From Sphingopyxis sp. LC363 (GTDB taxonomy: Bacteria > Pseudomonadota > Alphaproteobacteria > Sphingomonadales > Sphingomonadaceae): a DNA stretch of 62,092 nt. The notes under the pieces were generated by a model. The model did no database searches. It saw nothing but the letters and a program-made list of their open reading frames with translations, and had not been told where the DNA came from. The stretch is from NCBI RefSeq assembly GCF_000756385.1, contig NZ_JNFC01000018.1:1-62092 (forward strand). The letters run 5' to 3'. Below, piece by piece: positions 25,143 through 33,415 of this stretch. A program made the position numbers and the translations under genes. Position 1 is the first letter of the stretch; every line of letters begins with the position of its first letter.

Positions 25143-27254
25143 CTAAGGGGCTGGCGTTGACTCCGGCTCTTCGGCCGCCATCGTGGCCTGCTCGGTGAGC
25201 CATGCGAGGTCGGACCAGAACGGCACCTCGATCCGCCCGAATGGCGATCCGTCGTCCCACGGAAAAATGGCCCCAGTCAATAGAATGCGCTGAACATGCG
25301 TAACGAGAACATTAAAGGCGGCCGGCTCAGGATAGCTGGTTCCGGGCTCCCATAAGGCTTTTAGGTCCGCCCGGAACAGTGCGAACCATTTTGCCAGTCC
25401 TATTGCATCAAGAGCCTGCCAAAAGGGAGCAATGTTGGCGTCTCCGGCTTCGCTCTTGAAGCTCGCAGCCGCGCATGCGGCCGATTCGAGCAACTCGATG
25501 GTCGGCAGGATCGCGGCAGGTAGCAGGCCATCGACATCGTTTTCGCTCATCCAATAGCCGCGGCGCGCATCAACGAGCCGCGCGGGCAATGCATCGAGAG
25601 CGCCGAGAAAGATGTTGCGATAATGATCGCGCATATCGCTGGCGAACCGGCAATGTCCGTCCGCCACCATGTAGGATTTCCAAATCCGCAACGCGTGCGG
25701 AAGAATGAACCGGTTGACCCCGCCGGTGATGGCATCGACTCCTTTGGCGAAGACGGTACCAATCACATGATCGGTGCCGAAGCGCGCGAACTGGCTGATC
25801 AAGATGCTAGCGGCTGCCGCGAATAGAGTGTCGTCGGGCGCGAGCAACATGGCGACTGCGTCGGGATGCAGCACCATTACGATGCCTTGTCGCCCGTTCT
25901 CCTCGACGGGAACATTATAGGCGGCGCTCCATCCATCCGTTGCAGGACGGATAGGCTCGCCATCGTCGAGTTCTCCCCGGTCGATCGTGGCTAGCCGGTG
26001 GGCATAGTCCGCAGGCGCCACGATCCGGATCAGGGCGTCTGTATTGAAGCGTTGCCGGGCATACCCCGTAAGTTGACCCAGGATCGGAGTGAGCGCGACG
26101 ACTGCTTCGCTGTCGAGATAATCTGTCGAGAACTGGATGTCCGGACCCTGCCGATGACGCCATTCACCGGCGTCTTGCGGGACGTCGGAGTTTTCACCTG
26201 CCTCGATCTCGGCTCGAAACTCGCTTGCGGCTTCTGCCAGACCTTGGTGGATGGGATCGAGGGCTTCAGTGCCGATCCTCGTCCGAAGATCCTGAAGTTC
26301 ATTGTCGGTATAGGCACTCACGAAAAAGTTCAGGCAATGCGACGCCGCCAAGACGTTGAAGTCTGCCAGAGCGATCGATGCGGGGCATTCGCCGCCGATC
26401 AGCATGCGCGATGGCGTGAGCGGCATCAGGACGGCGATTAGGCTCTCCGCGTCGAAGCTGAAAATCGTTCCACTCCTCCCGGCCTTGTCGAACGCTAGGC
26501 TGATAAAGTCGGGGAGAACGAAGGTCGATTGGTCGATATCAACGATGCGCCAGTCGAGCTGGCGCAATATTTCGATCCGACCTTCAGGAATCATAGCGCC
26601 GGAAAGCGCCTTTACCTGGGCGTCCTTGGCGATCGCCCCCGCTCTCTCTCGAAAATCGTCGATCGCGGCCGTTAGGGCTTCGGCAGCCTCCTCGAAGCCC
26701 GTTTCGGCATTTTCGCGGAGCATCATATAAGCGATCGCTTCAATCACCGGACGCGGCAAACCGAGTTGCGAGAGCGGATGACGTTCGTCCACTGCCTTCG
26801 CTAACCGCTCCCGAAACAAGTCTGATGGAGCCGGGCCGCTAGCGCCCATCATTCGCGCTATCTGCTCGCTGCTCCCCAGCAGATCGTCGACAAACTCGGC
26901 GAGGATCGGGGCGGAAGCCCTGAAGACGCCACGCAGATGGTCGCCGCGGACAATGAGATGTGCCAAGACCTCGGCGGGAGCGTCGGGGTGTATGGCACCC
27001 GGCGTCGCGCCCAAAAGAGATTTGAGGTCTCGATTGAACGGCCCATTCTCATGCCGCGTCATGATATCGTCGAGCGTCTCAGTCCCGTCGCTCGAAGGAA
27101 CTGAATAGAAATAATCCTCGGCCGCCACATTGGCGATCGAAGAGCGAAAATGCTTCTCGCGCCGAAACACATGGACCTGCGCCGTGCGCGAGTCAGGAAT
27201 GGCAAAGGATTGCAGCACTGCCTGCGGAATATAGTGCTGGTTTTTTCCAGCCAT
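25143..27254 (-). CDS. DUF4238-type protein beside the Gabija-like pair
   Basis: About 703 aa if started at the ATG at 27254 (MAGKNQHYIPQAVLQSF), which puts the DUF4238 hallmark KNQHYIPQ at the N terminus as is usual; an upstream ATG at 27308 with GGA six bases before it is an alternative. The rest (EDYFYSVPSSDGTETLDD and the following region) fits DUF4238, a domain of unknown function, followed by about 400 residues I do not recognise. It converges on the helicase gene across 210 bp. Its place in the same cargo slot suggests a defence role, which is unproven. Confidence 0.72.
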   Translation of the reverse strand: MAGKNQHYIPQAVLQSFAIPDSRTAQVHVFRREKHFRSSIANVAAEDYFYSVPSSDGTETLDDIMTRHENGPFNRDLKSLLGATPGAIHPDAPAEVLAHLIVRGDHLRGVFRASAPILAEFVDDLLGSSEQIARMMGASGPAPSDLFRERLAKAVDERHPLSQLGLPRPVIEAIAYMMLRENAETGFEEAAEALTAAIDDFRERAGAIAKDAQVKALSGAMIPEGRIEILRQLDWRIVDIDQSTFVLPDFISLAFDKAGRSGTIFSFDAESLIAVLMPLTPSRMLIGGECPASIALADFNVLAASHCLNFFVSAYTDNELQDLRTRIGTEALDPIHQGLAEAASEFRAEIEAGENSDVPQDAGEWRHRQGPDIQFSTDYLDSEAVVALTPILGQLTGYARQRFNTDALIRIVAPADYAHRLATIDRGELDDGEPIRPATDGWSAAYNVPVEENGRQGIVMVLHPDAVAMLLAPDDTLFAAAASILISQFARFGTDHVIGTVFAKGVDAITGGVNRFILPHALRIWKSYMVADGHCRFASDMRDHYRNIFLGALDALPARLVDARRGYWMSENDVDGLLPAAILPTIELLESAACAAASFKSEAGDANIAPFWQALDAIGLAKWFALFRADLKALWEPGTSYPEPAAFNVLVTHVQRILLTGAIFPWDDGSPFGRIEVPFWSDLAWLTEQATMAAEEPESTPAP

Positions 27255-27309
27255 TCTTCTCAGCCTTTCGGATAGCGCATCATGACGGTGCGTCGATTTA
27301 AAAGCCATA

Positions 27310-27968
27310 GAATTCCGTGAAAGCGGAACCGCGCGTCAGCAGGCTGGAGCCGATCTGGAAACTCGCTCATCACATTTGAGAGTTAGTCCGTACGCGGGGG
27401 GCGCCAGATATAGGATGCGCCAACGGTAGCTTTGTGCCTTATTCTTCCAAAAGACGCCTGACCGCAACCGGCCAGTTTGGCCCAAAATACGACATTGATT
27501 GGACATCCCCACCCACTCAAGAACTTTTCAGCAGAGCAGACCCGGCGGGAGCCGGAGTGGAGGACAATTGTCTGAGTGAAGTAGAATTCCCGCTTCACAT
27601 GAAAGGCAAACAGGTTCGGCGTCCCGCCTGCGGCGGCCGCGCTCTATTCCGCTTCGCTCAACCGAGCCACCGCTTCGCGCCGTCTCGTCGGCTTCGCCGT
27701 GACGATCGCTGACGCATCGGGCCGGAGTTTGGCTCCGGCCCAAAGGTCATCGCGCATTCCGCGCGATGGCATGGGCCTCCGGCCGTGCGGAGTGGTCGTC
27801 GCTCTCCTCTGAGGCCCGCCCGGCAGCGCGCAACCCCTGCGGGGTCCTCCACTTCGTTGCAGCCCTTCGGGTGCGCTCTGCCTTGCAGGCGGGCCTCTCC
27901 GGTCGCTCTCGCCGCCCACCCCGCTCAGCCGGGGCTGCGGTGGTTAGGAAGAGCAAAGGAGACAAGTC
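27310..27968. promoter_or_regulatory. Long hairpin-rich leader of the parB-like operon
   Basis: No gene supported. It contains GGGCCGGAG-TTTGG-CTCCGGCCC (27719-27741), ATCGCGC-ATTCC-GCGCGAT (27749-27767) and a multi-helix fold at 27811-27897. A Shine-Dalgarno AAGGAGA precedes the parB-like ATG. The first 300 bp (27310-27640) show nothing distinctive. Confidence 0.6.
27811..27897 (+). ncRNA. Candidate structured RNA (or folded ssDNA) upstream of parB-like gene
   Basis: An 87-nt segment folds as nested stems: P1 GAGGCCCGCC (27811-27820) with GGCGGGCCTC (27888-27897); P2 GGCAGCGCGCA (27822-27832) with TGCGCTCTGCC (27872-27882), 10 of 11 paired; then two hairpins, CCCC-TGC-GGGG (27834-27844) and CCC-TTC-GGG (27863-27871). 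This three-way arrangement is unlikely by chance even at high GC. It could be a leader riboregulator or a folded single-stranded promoter or priming site used after conjugative entry. Confidence 0.5.
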
Positions 27969-29717
27969 ATGGAACTCAAGCATATCGAACTGTCGCAGCT
28001 TTCGGTGTCGCCCGCCAACATGCGCGGGGTCGCGAAGAAGCCCGACCTCACGAACATCCTGCCGTCGGTGCGGGCGCGCGGTATCCTCGTACCGCTGATC
28101 GTCAGGCCGGGAACGGAGGAAGGCTTATACGAGATCGTGGCGGGCAAACGGCGCTATCATGCGGCGCTGACCGTTGCCGAAGAACAGGACGGCATCGATC
28201 CGCTGCCCTGTGCGGTGATGGAAGCCGGGGATGATGCGGCGGCGCTCGAAGCCTCGCTCATCGAGAATATCGCGCGCCTCGATCCCGATGAGATCAATCG
28301 CTGCGAATCCTTTACCCGGCTTGTCCGCGAAGGCCGGAGCGCCGAGGACATTGGCCTGACGTTCGGACTCACGTCGTTGCAGGTGAAGCGCACGCTGGCT
28401 GTCGGCAATCTCTTGCCCCGTATCCGTAACCTCTATCGGGCCGACAAAATCGATGCCGTGACCATGCGGCATCTGACCCTCGCCACCAAAGCGCAGCAGC
28501 GCGAATGGCTGGCGCTGGTCGATTGCCCGGAGAAGCATGCGCCCACGGGATCGAGCTTGAAGGCATGGCTGTTCGGGGGAAGCGCGATTTCGGCCAAGGT
28601 CGCGATGTTCGACCTTGGCGACTACACCGGCGAGGTCATTTCCGACCTCTTCGGTGAGGACAGCTATTTTGCCGACGCCGATGCTTTCTGGACCGCGCAG
28701 ATGGCCGAGGTCGAAAAACAGGCCAGCTTCTTTCGCGATAGCGGCTGGGCCGATGTCGTCGTCATGGAGCGCGGCGCCCATTTCAATTCGTGGGAGCATG
28801 AACGCTGCCCGAAGAAGAAGGGCGGCAAGGTGTTCGCCACCATCAGCCATCGCGGCGAGGTCGCCATCCACGAAGGCTATATCACCGCCAAGGAAGCGCG
28901 GCAGCTCGCCAAGGGTGAGACGGATACCCCCAAGCCCGTGCGTCCCGAAGTCAGCGCGGCGCTCGGCAATTATATCGACCTCCACCGCCATGCTGCCGTA
29001 CGCGCATCCATGCTGTCCGAGCCGGGAATCGCCCTGCGCATGATGGTCGCCCACGCCATCTTCGGATCGCCGCTATGGCGGGTCGATGTCGAGAAGCAGC
29101 GCGCGGCGAGCGATGCGATTGCCGAGAGCGTCGAGGTGTCGGCGAGCGAGGCGGCGTTCGACAAGGCGCGCCGTGCGGTGCTCGACCTGCTCGGCTTCGA
29201 TCCCGAAGCGCCCACGGTGGTTGGCGGCTATGATGGCGAGCATGGTGTTGCCGGGCTGTTCGTCCAGTTGCTCGCGCTGTCCGATGACTCGGTGGTGGGT
29301 ATCCTGCCCGTCGTGATGGGCGAGACGCTCAGCGTCGGAAGCGCCGAGGTCGAGTTGCTGGGCCAGATCACCGGCACCAACATGCGGACATGCTGGAACG
29401 ACACGACTGTGTTGCCCGACCTTATTCGCGACAAGCAATTGCTCAATGCCGTCGTCGCCGAGGTTGCGGGCACCGACGCGGCGGAGGCCAATGCCGGGGC
29501 GACCACGAAGGTGCAGCGCGGTATTCTTGTCGATTGTCTCACGGGTGGCAATGGCCGGGCGAAGGTCGAGGGCTGGCTTCCCCGCTGGTTCGCCTTTCCG
29601 CCGTCGGGCTATACCGAGCGTGGCGGCATCGGCTGTGTCGAGCGGAGCGATCGTGTCGCGCCGCTGCTCGACCCGGCACATGTCGAAAACGAACCGGAAC
29701 TTCGCGAGGCGGCTTGA
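27969..29717 (+). CDS. ParB/RepB/Spo0J-family DNA-binding protein
   Basis: 582 aa. The N-terminal ParB/sulfiredoxin-like domain (about residues 5-110) carries SPANMRG, IVAGKRRYHAALT and LIENIARLDPDEINRCESF, the CTP-binding and nuclease-like motifs. A helix-turn-helix follows (SAEDIGLTFGLTSLQVKRTL). The C-terminal 350 residues are specific to large ParB-like proteins of mobile elements. No parA is adjacent, so it is probably an element maintenance or regulatory protein rather than a classical partition pair. It is transcribed alone behind a structured leader and is followed by a strong terminator. Confidence 0.9.
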   Translation: MELKHIELSQLSVSPANMRGVAKKPDLTNILPSVRARGILVPLIVRPGTEEGLYEIVAGKRRYHAALTVAEEQDGIDPLPCAVMEAGDDAAALEASLIENIARLDPDEINRCESFTRLVREGRSAEDIGLTFGLTSLQVKRTLAVGNLLPRIRNLYRADKIDAVTMRHLTLATKAQQREWLALVDCPEKHAPTGSSLKAWLFGGSAISAKVAMFDLGDYTGEVISDLFGEDSYFADADAFWTAQMAEVEKQASFFRDSGWADVVVMERGAHFNSWEHERCPKKKGGKVFATISHRGEVAIHEGYITAKEARQLAKGETDTPKPVRPEVSAALGNYIDLHRHAAVRASMLSEPGIALRMMVAHAIFGSPLWRVDVEKQRAASDAIAESVEVSASEAAFDKARRAVLDLLGFDPEAPTVVGGYDGEHGVAGLFVQLLALSDDSVVGILPVVMGETLSVGSAEVELLGQITGTNMRTCWNDTTVLPDLIRDKQLLNAVVAEVAGTDAAEANAGATTKVQRGILVDCLTGGNGRAKVEGWLPRWFAFPPSGYTERGGIGCVERSDRVAPLLDPAHVENEPELREAA

Positions 29718-29735
29718 TGATTAGCGGCGTATAAT

Positions 29736-29770
29736 TGGGGGAACGGGTCCGCCCGTTCCCCCAGATTTTT
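29736..29770 (+). terminator. Intrinsic terminator after the parB-like gene
   Basis: Perfect 12-bp stem TGGGGGAACGGG-TCCG-CCCGTTCCCCCA (29736-29763), then a T tract at 29766-29770. A second perfect hairpin, GCCCGGCGC-AAA-GCGCCGGGC, follows at 29772-29792. Confidence 0.85.
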
Positions 29771-29839
29771 GGCCCGGCGCAAAGCGCCGGGCAATCTGTT
29801 CTTGCCAAGTGACGGGCATTGCCCGAAGATTCCTGGCCC

Positions 29840-30760
29840 ATGCGAACCGACGTCGATCATCTTCCCGCCGCCAAGCAGCGCGAGCTTGAGCGCATCGTCG
29901 AAATCATCTTCGACGAGTTCGGGCAGGCGACCGAAAATGCGACCGGGCGCCGCAAGGGCGCCCGCATCTTGAAGATCATCCTGTTCGGATCGCACGCACG
30001 CGGCGACCATGTCGATGCGCCGCTGTCGGCGAACCAGTATAAATCGGACTACGACATTCTCGTCATCGTCAGCCAGAAGGAGCTGACCGACCGCGCTGCT
30101 TATTGGGCGAAAGCCGAGGAACGGCTCATTCGCGCCTATACGATCGAGAAGACGCTTCGGACGCCGGTCAATTTCATCGTTCACTCGCTGCACGAAGTGA
30201 ACGACGGTCTCGCGCATGGGCGTGTCTTCTTCATGGAAGTCGCGAAAGACGGGATCGCGCTCTATGAGGCCGATGACCGGGAATTGGCGACGCCGAAGCC
30301 GAAGACGCCACAGCAGGCGCTGGAAACAGCGAGGGAATATTTTGAAGACGGCTTTCCGTCAGCGATGAAGCGGTATGAAGGCGCCCAATTCTACCTTCAA
30401 AAAGGCTATTTGAAGGACGCTGCATTCGACCTGCATCAAGCCACCGAGCGCTTATACGTCAGTCTGTTGCTCACGCTGACCTATTACACGCCTTACAACC
30501 ACAATATCGCCTTTCTGCGCTCGCTCGCCGAAGGACTCGACCGACGCCTCTTCGGCATCTGGCCCGAGAGCAATCGCCGCGAGCGCGCGATGTTCCAGAA
30601 GCTGAAGGAAGCCTACACGAAGGCCCGCTACAGCAAGCATTACAGGATCAGCGCAGAGGAACTCGCTTGGCTCGGCGAACGCGTCGAGGAATTGGGCCGC
30701 GTCGTTCATCAAGTCTGCACAGACAAGATCGCCGAACTCGAAAAAACGGCGCACGCATAA
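29840..30760 (+). CDS. Fused nucleotidyltransferase-HEPN protein
   Basis: 306 aa from the ATG at 29840 (a TTG at 29819 would add seven residues). The N-terminal half is a minimal nucleotidyltransferase: GSHARGD near residue 52 and SDYDILVIV near 70 give the Gly-Ser and two catalytic Asp residues. The C-terminal half (about 160-300) is helical, HEPN-like, with AAFDLHQATERLYVSLLL resembling the HEPN core. Separate HEPN and MNT proteins form toxin-antitoxin pairs in which the MNT AMPylates the HEPN RNase; here both are in one chain. It is downstream of the parB-like terminator and has its own transcript. Confidence 0.82.
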   Translation: MRTDVDHLPAAKQRELERIVEIIFDEFGQATENATGRRKGARILKIILFGSHARGDHVDAPLSANQYKSDYDILVIVSQKELTDRAAYWAKAEERLIRAYTIEKTLRTPVNFIVHSLHEVNDGLAHGRVFFMEVAKDGIALYEADDRELATPKPKTPQQALETAREYFEDGFPSAMKRYEGAQFYLQKGYLKDAAFDLHQATERLYVSLLLTLTYYTPYNHNIAFLRSLAEGLDRRLFGIWPESNRRERAMFQKLKEAYTKARYSKHYRISAEELAWLGERVEELGRVVHQVCTDKIAELEKTAHA

Positions 30761-30939
30761 ATGGCGCGCGCCGCCCGACTTGCCGGGATTCCCGGATTCT
30801 GACATAATCGCACCCACGGGATGGAATGACTGGCGGCCATCCCGAGGAACGTCCTGCCAGCATCATGCAGGTCCGGCCGCGAAGGTCGGGCAGTTGCTGT
30901 AGCCCGCGCTAGCGGCACACAGCGGACACCGCTTGCACA

Positions 30940-30959
30940 TCCGCGCATGAATGCGCGGA
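30940..30959. promoter_or_regulatory. Palindrome upstream of the MNT-sigma-MucR operon
   Basis: Perfect 9-bp inverted repeat TCCGCGCAT-GA-ATGCGCGGA, ending 21 bp before the next start codon. It is a candidate operator for a regulator of this gene set; MucR usually prefers AT-rich sites, so the binder is unclear. Confidence 0.5.
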
Positions 30960-30980
30960 CCGCCAGTGTGCGAGCTGCAA

Positions 30981-31478
30981 ATGAATACCCCGAAATCGAA
31001 AGCAAACGACGTTTACGCGCGCGAAGTCGTGATGGCGCGCGTCGGCCATCTCATCCGGCGCAAGCAGCAGGAGGTCGAGCGCATCACGCGCATACTGCGC
31101 GCCTGCTTCGACCCCGACGCGGTGCAGGCGCCCGAGCCGGGCGAGATCCGGCGCATCATCCTGATCGGTCCCTATGCGCGGAAGAATTGGTACGAAGACG
31201 AGGATACGATCAATTTTTCCGATTACGAGTTCTGGGTCGTCGTCAATCATCCGCTGTTCAAGGAAACGGAATGCTGGACCCGCGCCCGCGATGTCATCGA
31301 CCGCGAGCTTGGCAACCGCTGCGCGGTCGGCCTTGAATTCTACTCCAAGGTCGACATCCGTGTCGCCAAGGCCGAGCGCGACACCTTCATCCTCGACCGG
31401 ATCGAGGCGGGCATCACCCTCTATCGCGCGTCGCGCGACGCGCCCTTGCCACGCGAGCGCAAGGGGGCGCGGTCATGA
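30981..31478 (+). CDS. Degenerate nucleotidyltransferase-like protein
   Basis: 165 aa from the ATG at 30981. It resembles the N-terminal half of the preceding fused protein: LIGPYARKNWYEDEDTINF aligns with the GSHARGD loop and SDYEFWVVV with SDYDILVIV. The Gly-Ser is Gly-Pro and the second catalytic Asp is Glu, so transferase activity is doubtful. The stop overlaps the sigma-factor start by ATGA, implying translational coupling. Confidence 0.75.
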   Translation: MNTPKSKANDVYAREVVMARVGHLIRRKQQEVERITRILRACFDPDAVQAPEPGEIRRIILIGPYARKNWYEDEDTINFSDYEFWVVVNHPLFKETECWTRARDVIDRELGNRCAVGLEFYSKVDIRVAKAERDTFILDRIEAGITLYRASRDAPLPRERKGARS

Positions 31479-31981
31479 CCGCGCCCGCCACCACCTTCGA
31501 CGCTTTCTGCCGGGCCGAGCAGGCGATGCTGCTGCGCTATTTCCGGAGGCGCGTCGGCCGCGACGCGGCTCCCGACCTTGTGCAGGAAGCGTTCATGCGC
31601 GTGCTCCGTTCCGGCGCCTTCGACCGGATCGACTATCCGCGTCCCTATCTGCTTCGCACCGCGCGCAATCTGGTCTTCGAGCGGTCGCGCCGAAAGGCCC
31701 GCGAAGGGGCGGTCCTCTATCCGTTCGATGAGACATGCGACGCCGCCCTGCCGCCCGAGCAGATGCGGCGCATGGTCGAGCTGGATATCCGCCGCGCCTT
31801 TCGGCCAACACTGCTCGCCATGCGACCGCGGACCCGCCGCATCTTCCTGATGAGCCGGCTCCGGCAACAGACCTATCGCGAAATCGCCGACGAACTCGGT
31901 ATCAGCGTCAAGTCCGTCGAAAAGCATATGACCCGCGCGCTGGTGCGATGCCGCAAGGCATTCGCTGCGCGATATGCTTGA
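31475..31981 (+). CDS. ECF-type RNA polymerase sigma factor
   Basis: 168 aa. Region 2 includes LRYFRRRVGRDAAPDLVQEAFMRVLR and region 4 YREIADELGISVKSVEKHMTRALVRCRKAF, the usual ECF helix-turn-helix. No anti-sigma or FecR-like gene follows, which is unusual for this class. It is coupled to the upstream nucleotidyltransferase-like gene and lies 71 bp before mucR, a probable regulatory operon of the element. Confidence 0.92.
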   Translation: MTAPATTFDAFCRAEQAMLLRYFRRRVGRDAAPDLVQEAFMRVLRSGAFDRIDYPRPYLLRTARNLVFERSRRKAREGAVLYPFDETCDAALPPEQMRRMVELDIRRAFRPTLLAMRPRTRRIFLMSRLRQQTYREIADELGISVKSVEKHMTRALVRCRKAFAARYA

Positions 31982-32052
31982 TGCAGCGGCGACATCGGTG
32001 CATGTCGCGGATCGATAGAATACTATCGATCTGCATCGCATTGGAGGCGCAA

Positions 32053-32490
32053 ATGGAAGATACCGAAACGCTCGTCACGCTGACGGCGGATATTGTTGCC
32101 GCGCATGTGAGCAACAACAGCGTCGCCATATCGGACATAGCGCTCGTCATCCGATCGGTGCACGAAGCGCTGTCGGGACTTGGCGCCACAGCCGAGCCCG
32201 AAGTCAAACAGGAACCGGCGGTATCGATCCGGTCATCGGTGAAGCCCGATTACATCGTCTGCCTTGAGGACGGCAAGAAGCTCAAGATGCTCCGTCGTCA
32301 TTTGATGACGCACTACAACATGACGCCCGATGACTATCGCGCCAAATGGAACCTGCCGAAGGACTATCCGATGACCGCGCCCAACTATACCGAGAAGCGC
32401 CGCGCGCTTGCCAAGGAAATCGGGCTCGGCACCAAGGGACGCGGCGGCAGGCCCAAGAAGGCGCCTGTGCGCCGCCCGGCCGCGAAATAA
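32053..32490 (+). CDS. MucR/Ros-family zinc-finger regulator
   Basis: 145 aa from the ATG at 32053, preceded by GGAGG; a longer open frame from 31735 overlaps the sigma gene and is not credible. The C-terminal half has the MucR core CLEDGKKLKMLRRHLMTHYN followed by YRAKWNLPKDYPM and a basic tail (KGRGGRPKKAP). MucR proteins are H-NS-like silencers in alphaproteobacteria, here probably controlling transfer genes. Confidence 0.92.
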   Translation: MEDTETLVTLTADIVAAHVSNNSVAISDIALVIRSVHEALSGLGATAEPEVKQEPAVSIRSSVKPDYIVCLEDGKKLKMLRRHLMTHYNMTPDDYRAKWNLPKDYPMTAPNYTEKRRALAKEIGLGTKGRGGRPKKAPVRRPAAK

Positions 32491-32493
32491 TCC

Positions 32494-32661
32494 TCAGGCC
32501 GCTTGGTCGGCCTGGCGTTCGAGCGCATCGGCGATCATCGCCGCGAGCGATTCTTCGGCGCGGATGCGCGCAACCGGGTCTTTGGCGTCGAGATCGCGCC
32601 GCACCCATTGCGGCGCGCGTTCGACCACCCGGAGAATGGTGTCGGTCAGTTCGCGCGTCAT
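32494..32661 (-). CDS. Small conserved protein (55 aa) of the transfer region
   Basis: 55 aa (MTRELTDTILRVVERAPQWV, ending in ALERQADQAA). The pattern, a helical stretch with RAPQWVRRDL followed by RAEESLAAMIADAL, resembles a small uncharacterised sphingomonad family, possibly DUF6771. It overlaps the TraD-type start region by 4 bp, so it is the last gene of the traC-traD-like minus-strand operon. Function unknown. Confidence 0.65.
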   Translation of the reverse strand: MTRELTDTILRVVERAPQWVRRDLDAKDPVARIRAEESLAAMIADALERQADQAA

Positions 32662-32984
32662 GACGCGCCTATGGCATTGCGGTCGCCGCACGGCAATGTC
32701 TCCGCGGCGAACGCCCGCTTGCCGCGGCGTCGCCAGAGGGCGGCCGTATCGGCAGCACCATCGCTTCGCAGCGTGTCGGCCATCCAAAGGAATGCCCCGT
32801 AAAGCATAGCGCGGTCGTCGTCGGCCAGTTCGACCAGCCCGGCCTTCGCGACGAGACCGCCGAGTTCGATAAGCTGGCGCGTGCGCTCGCGGCGCTTCAC
32901 TTGCCATTCGCGCATTCCGGTTCGCGCCTTCACCGCTTCAAGCCGATGCCGCATGGCCGTCAGGCGCCGTGTCATTCGCTGCAC
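32658..32984 (-). CDS. Small conjugal transfer protein, Ti-type TraD-like
   Basis: 108 aa, basic, with REWQVKRRERTRQLIELGGLVAKAGL, the hallmark of the small TraD of Ti-type Dtr systems (not the coupling ATPase). It is thought to help the relaxosome at oriT. It overlaps both neighbours on the minus strand and is divergent from traA. Confidence 0.82.
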   Translation of the reverse strand: MQRMTRRLTAMRHRLEAVKARTGMREWQVKRRERTRQLIELGGLVAKAGLVELADDDRAMLYGAFLWMADTLRSDGAADTAALWRRRGKRAFAAETLPCGDRNAIGAS

Positions 32985-33243
32985 CGCGATGAGATCGCGT
33001 CGCTGTTTTCCGCGCAGTTCGCTGAAAGAAGCCCGCGCCCGCCTTGCGCCAGCCCTCCTTCGTATTGGCGTCTTTCGTCGCGGCCGCGCCGATCAATGCG
33101 CCGGCGAGCAGATCGGCATCAAGCGCATCGGCGCCGGTTGCGATGACGAGTTCGCCGAGTTGGCGAACGCGACGTTCCTTGAGGGTCTTCGCTTTGGCTT
33201 CGAGCGCCTTCAATTCCGAATCGATATCGCGGGGTTTGCGCAT
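32938..33243 (-). CDS. Small conjugal transfer protein, Ti-type TraC/TraD-like
   Basis: 101 aa from the ATG at 33243 (MRKPRDIDSELKALEAKAKT). The N-terminal coiled-coil-like helix and RRVRQLGELVIATGADALD match small relaxosome accessory proteins of Ti-type systems. First gene of the minus-strand operon that faces traA across the candidate oriT. Confidence 0.8.
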   Translation of the reverse strand: MRKPRDIDSELKALEAKAKTLKERRVRQLGELVIATGADALDADLLAGALIGAAATKDANTKEGWRKAGAGFFQRTARKTATRSHRGAANDTAPDGHAASA

Positions 33244-33321
33244 GTCGCATCTCCATGATGGTGTGATGCCCCCATCATAGGGACGCGCCTCACGATGCGC
33301 AGCAAGGTCGTCGGGACAGCC

Positions 33322-33386
33322 TGGCACAGCCTAGTCCCTCCGCGGATTTTTCCGTGTGAGGGCGCGCTTATACGTCGTGCCGACGT
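33322..33386. other. Candidate origin of transfer (oriT) with Ti/RSF1010-type nick motif
   Basis: The 172-bp gap between the divergent small Dtr genes and traA is the usual oriT position in Ti-type systems. On the minus strand 33370-33359 reads TAAGCGCGCCCT, one base off the RSF1010/Ti nick consensus as I remember it (TAAGTGCGCCCT). It is followed by the inverted repeat ACGTCG-TGC-CGACGT (33372-33386). Other inverted repeats lie just upstream. Confidence 0.7.
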
Positions 33387-33415
33387 GGCTTTTGAAGTGT
33401 AGATGGATTGCCGCA

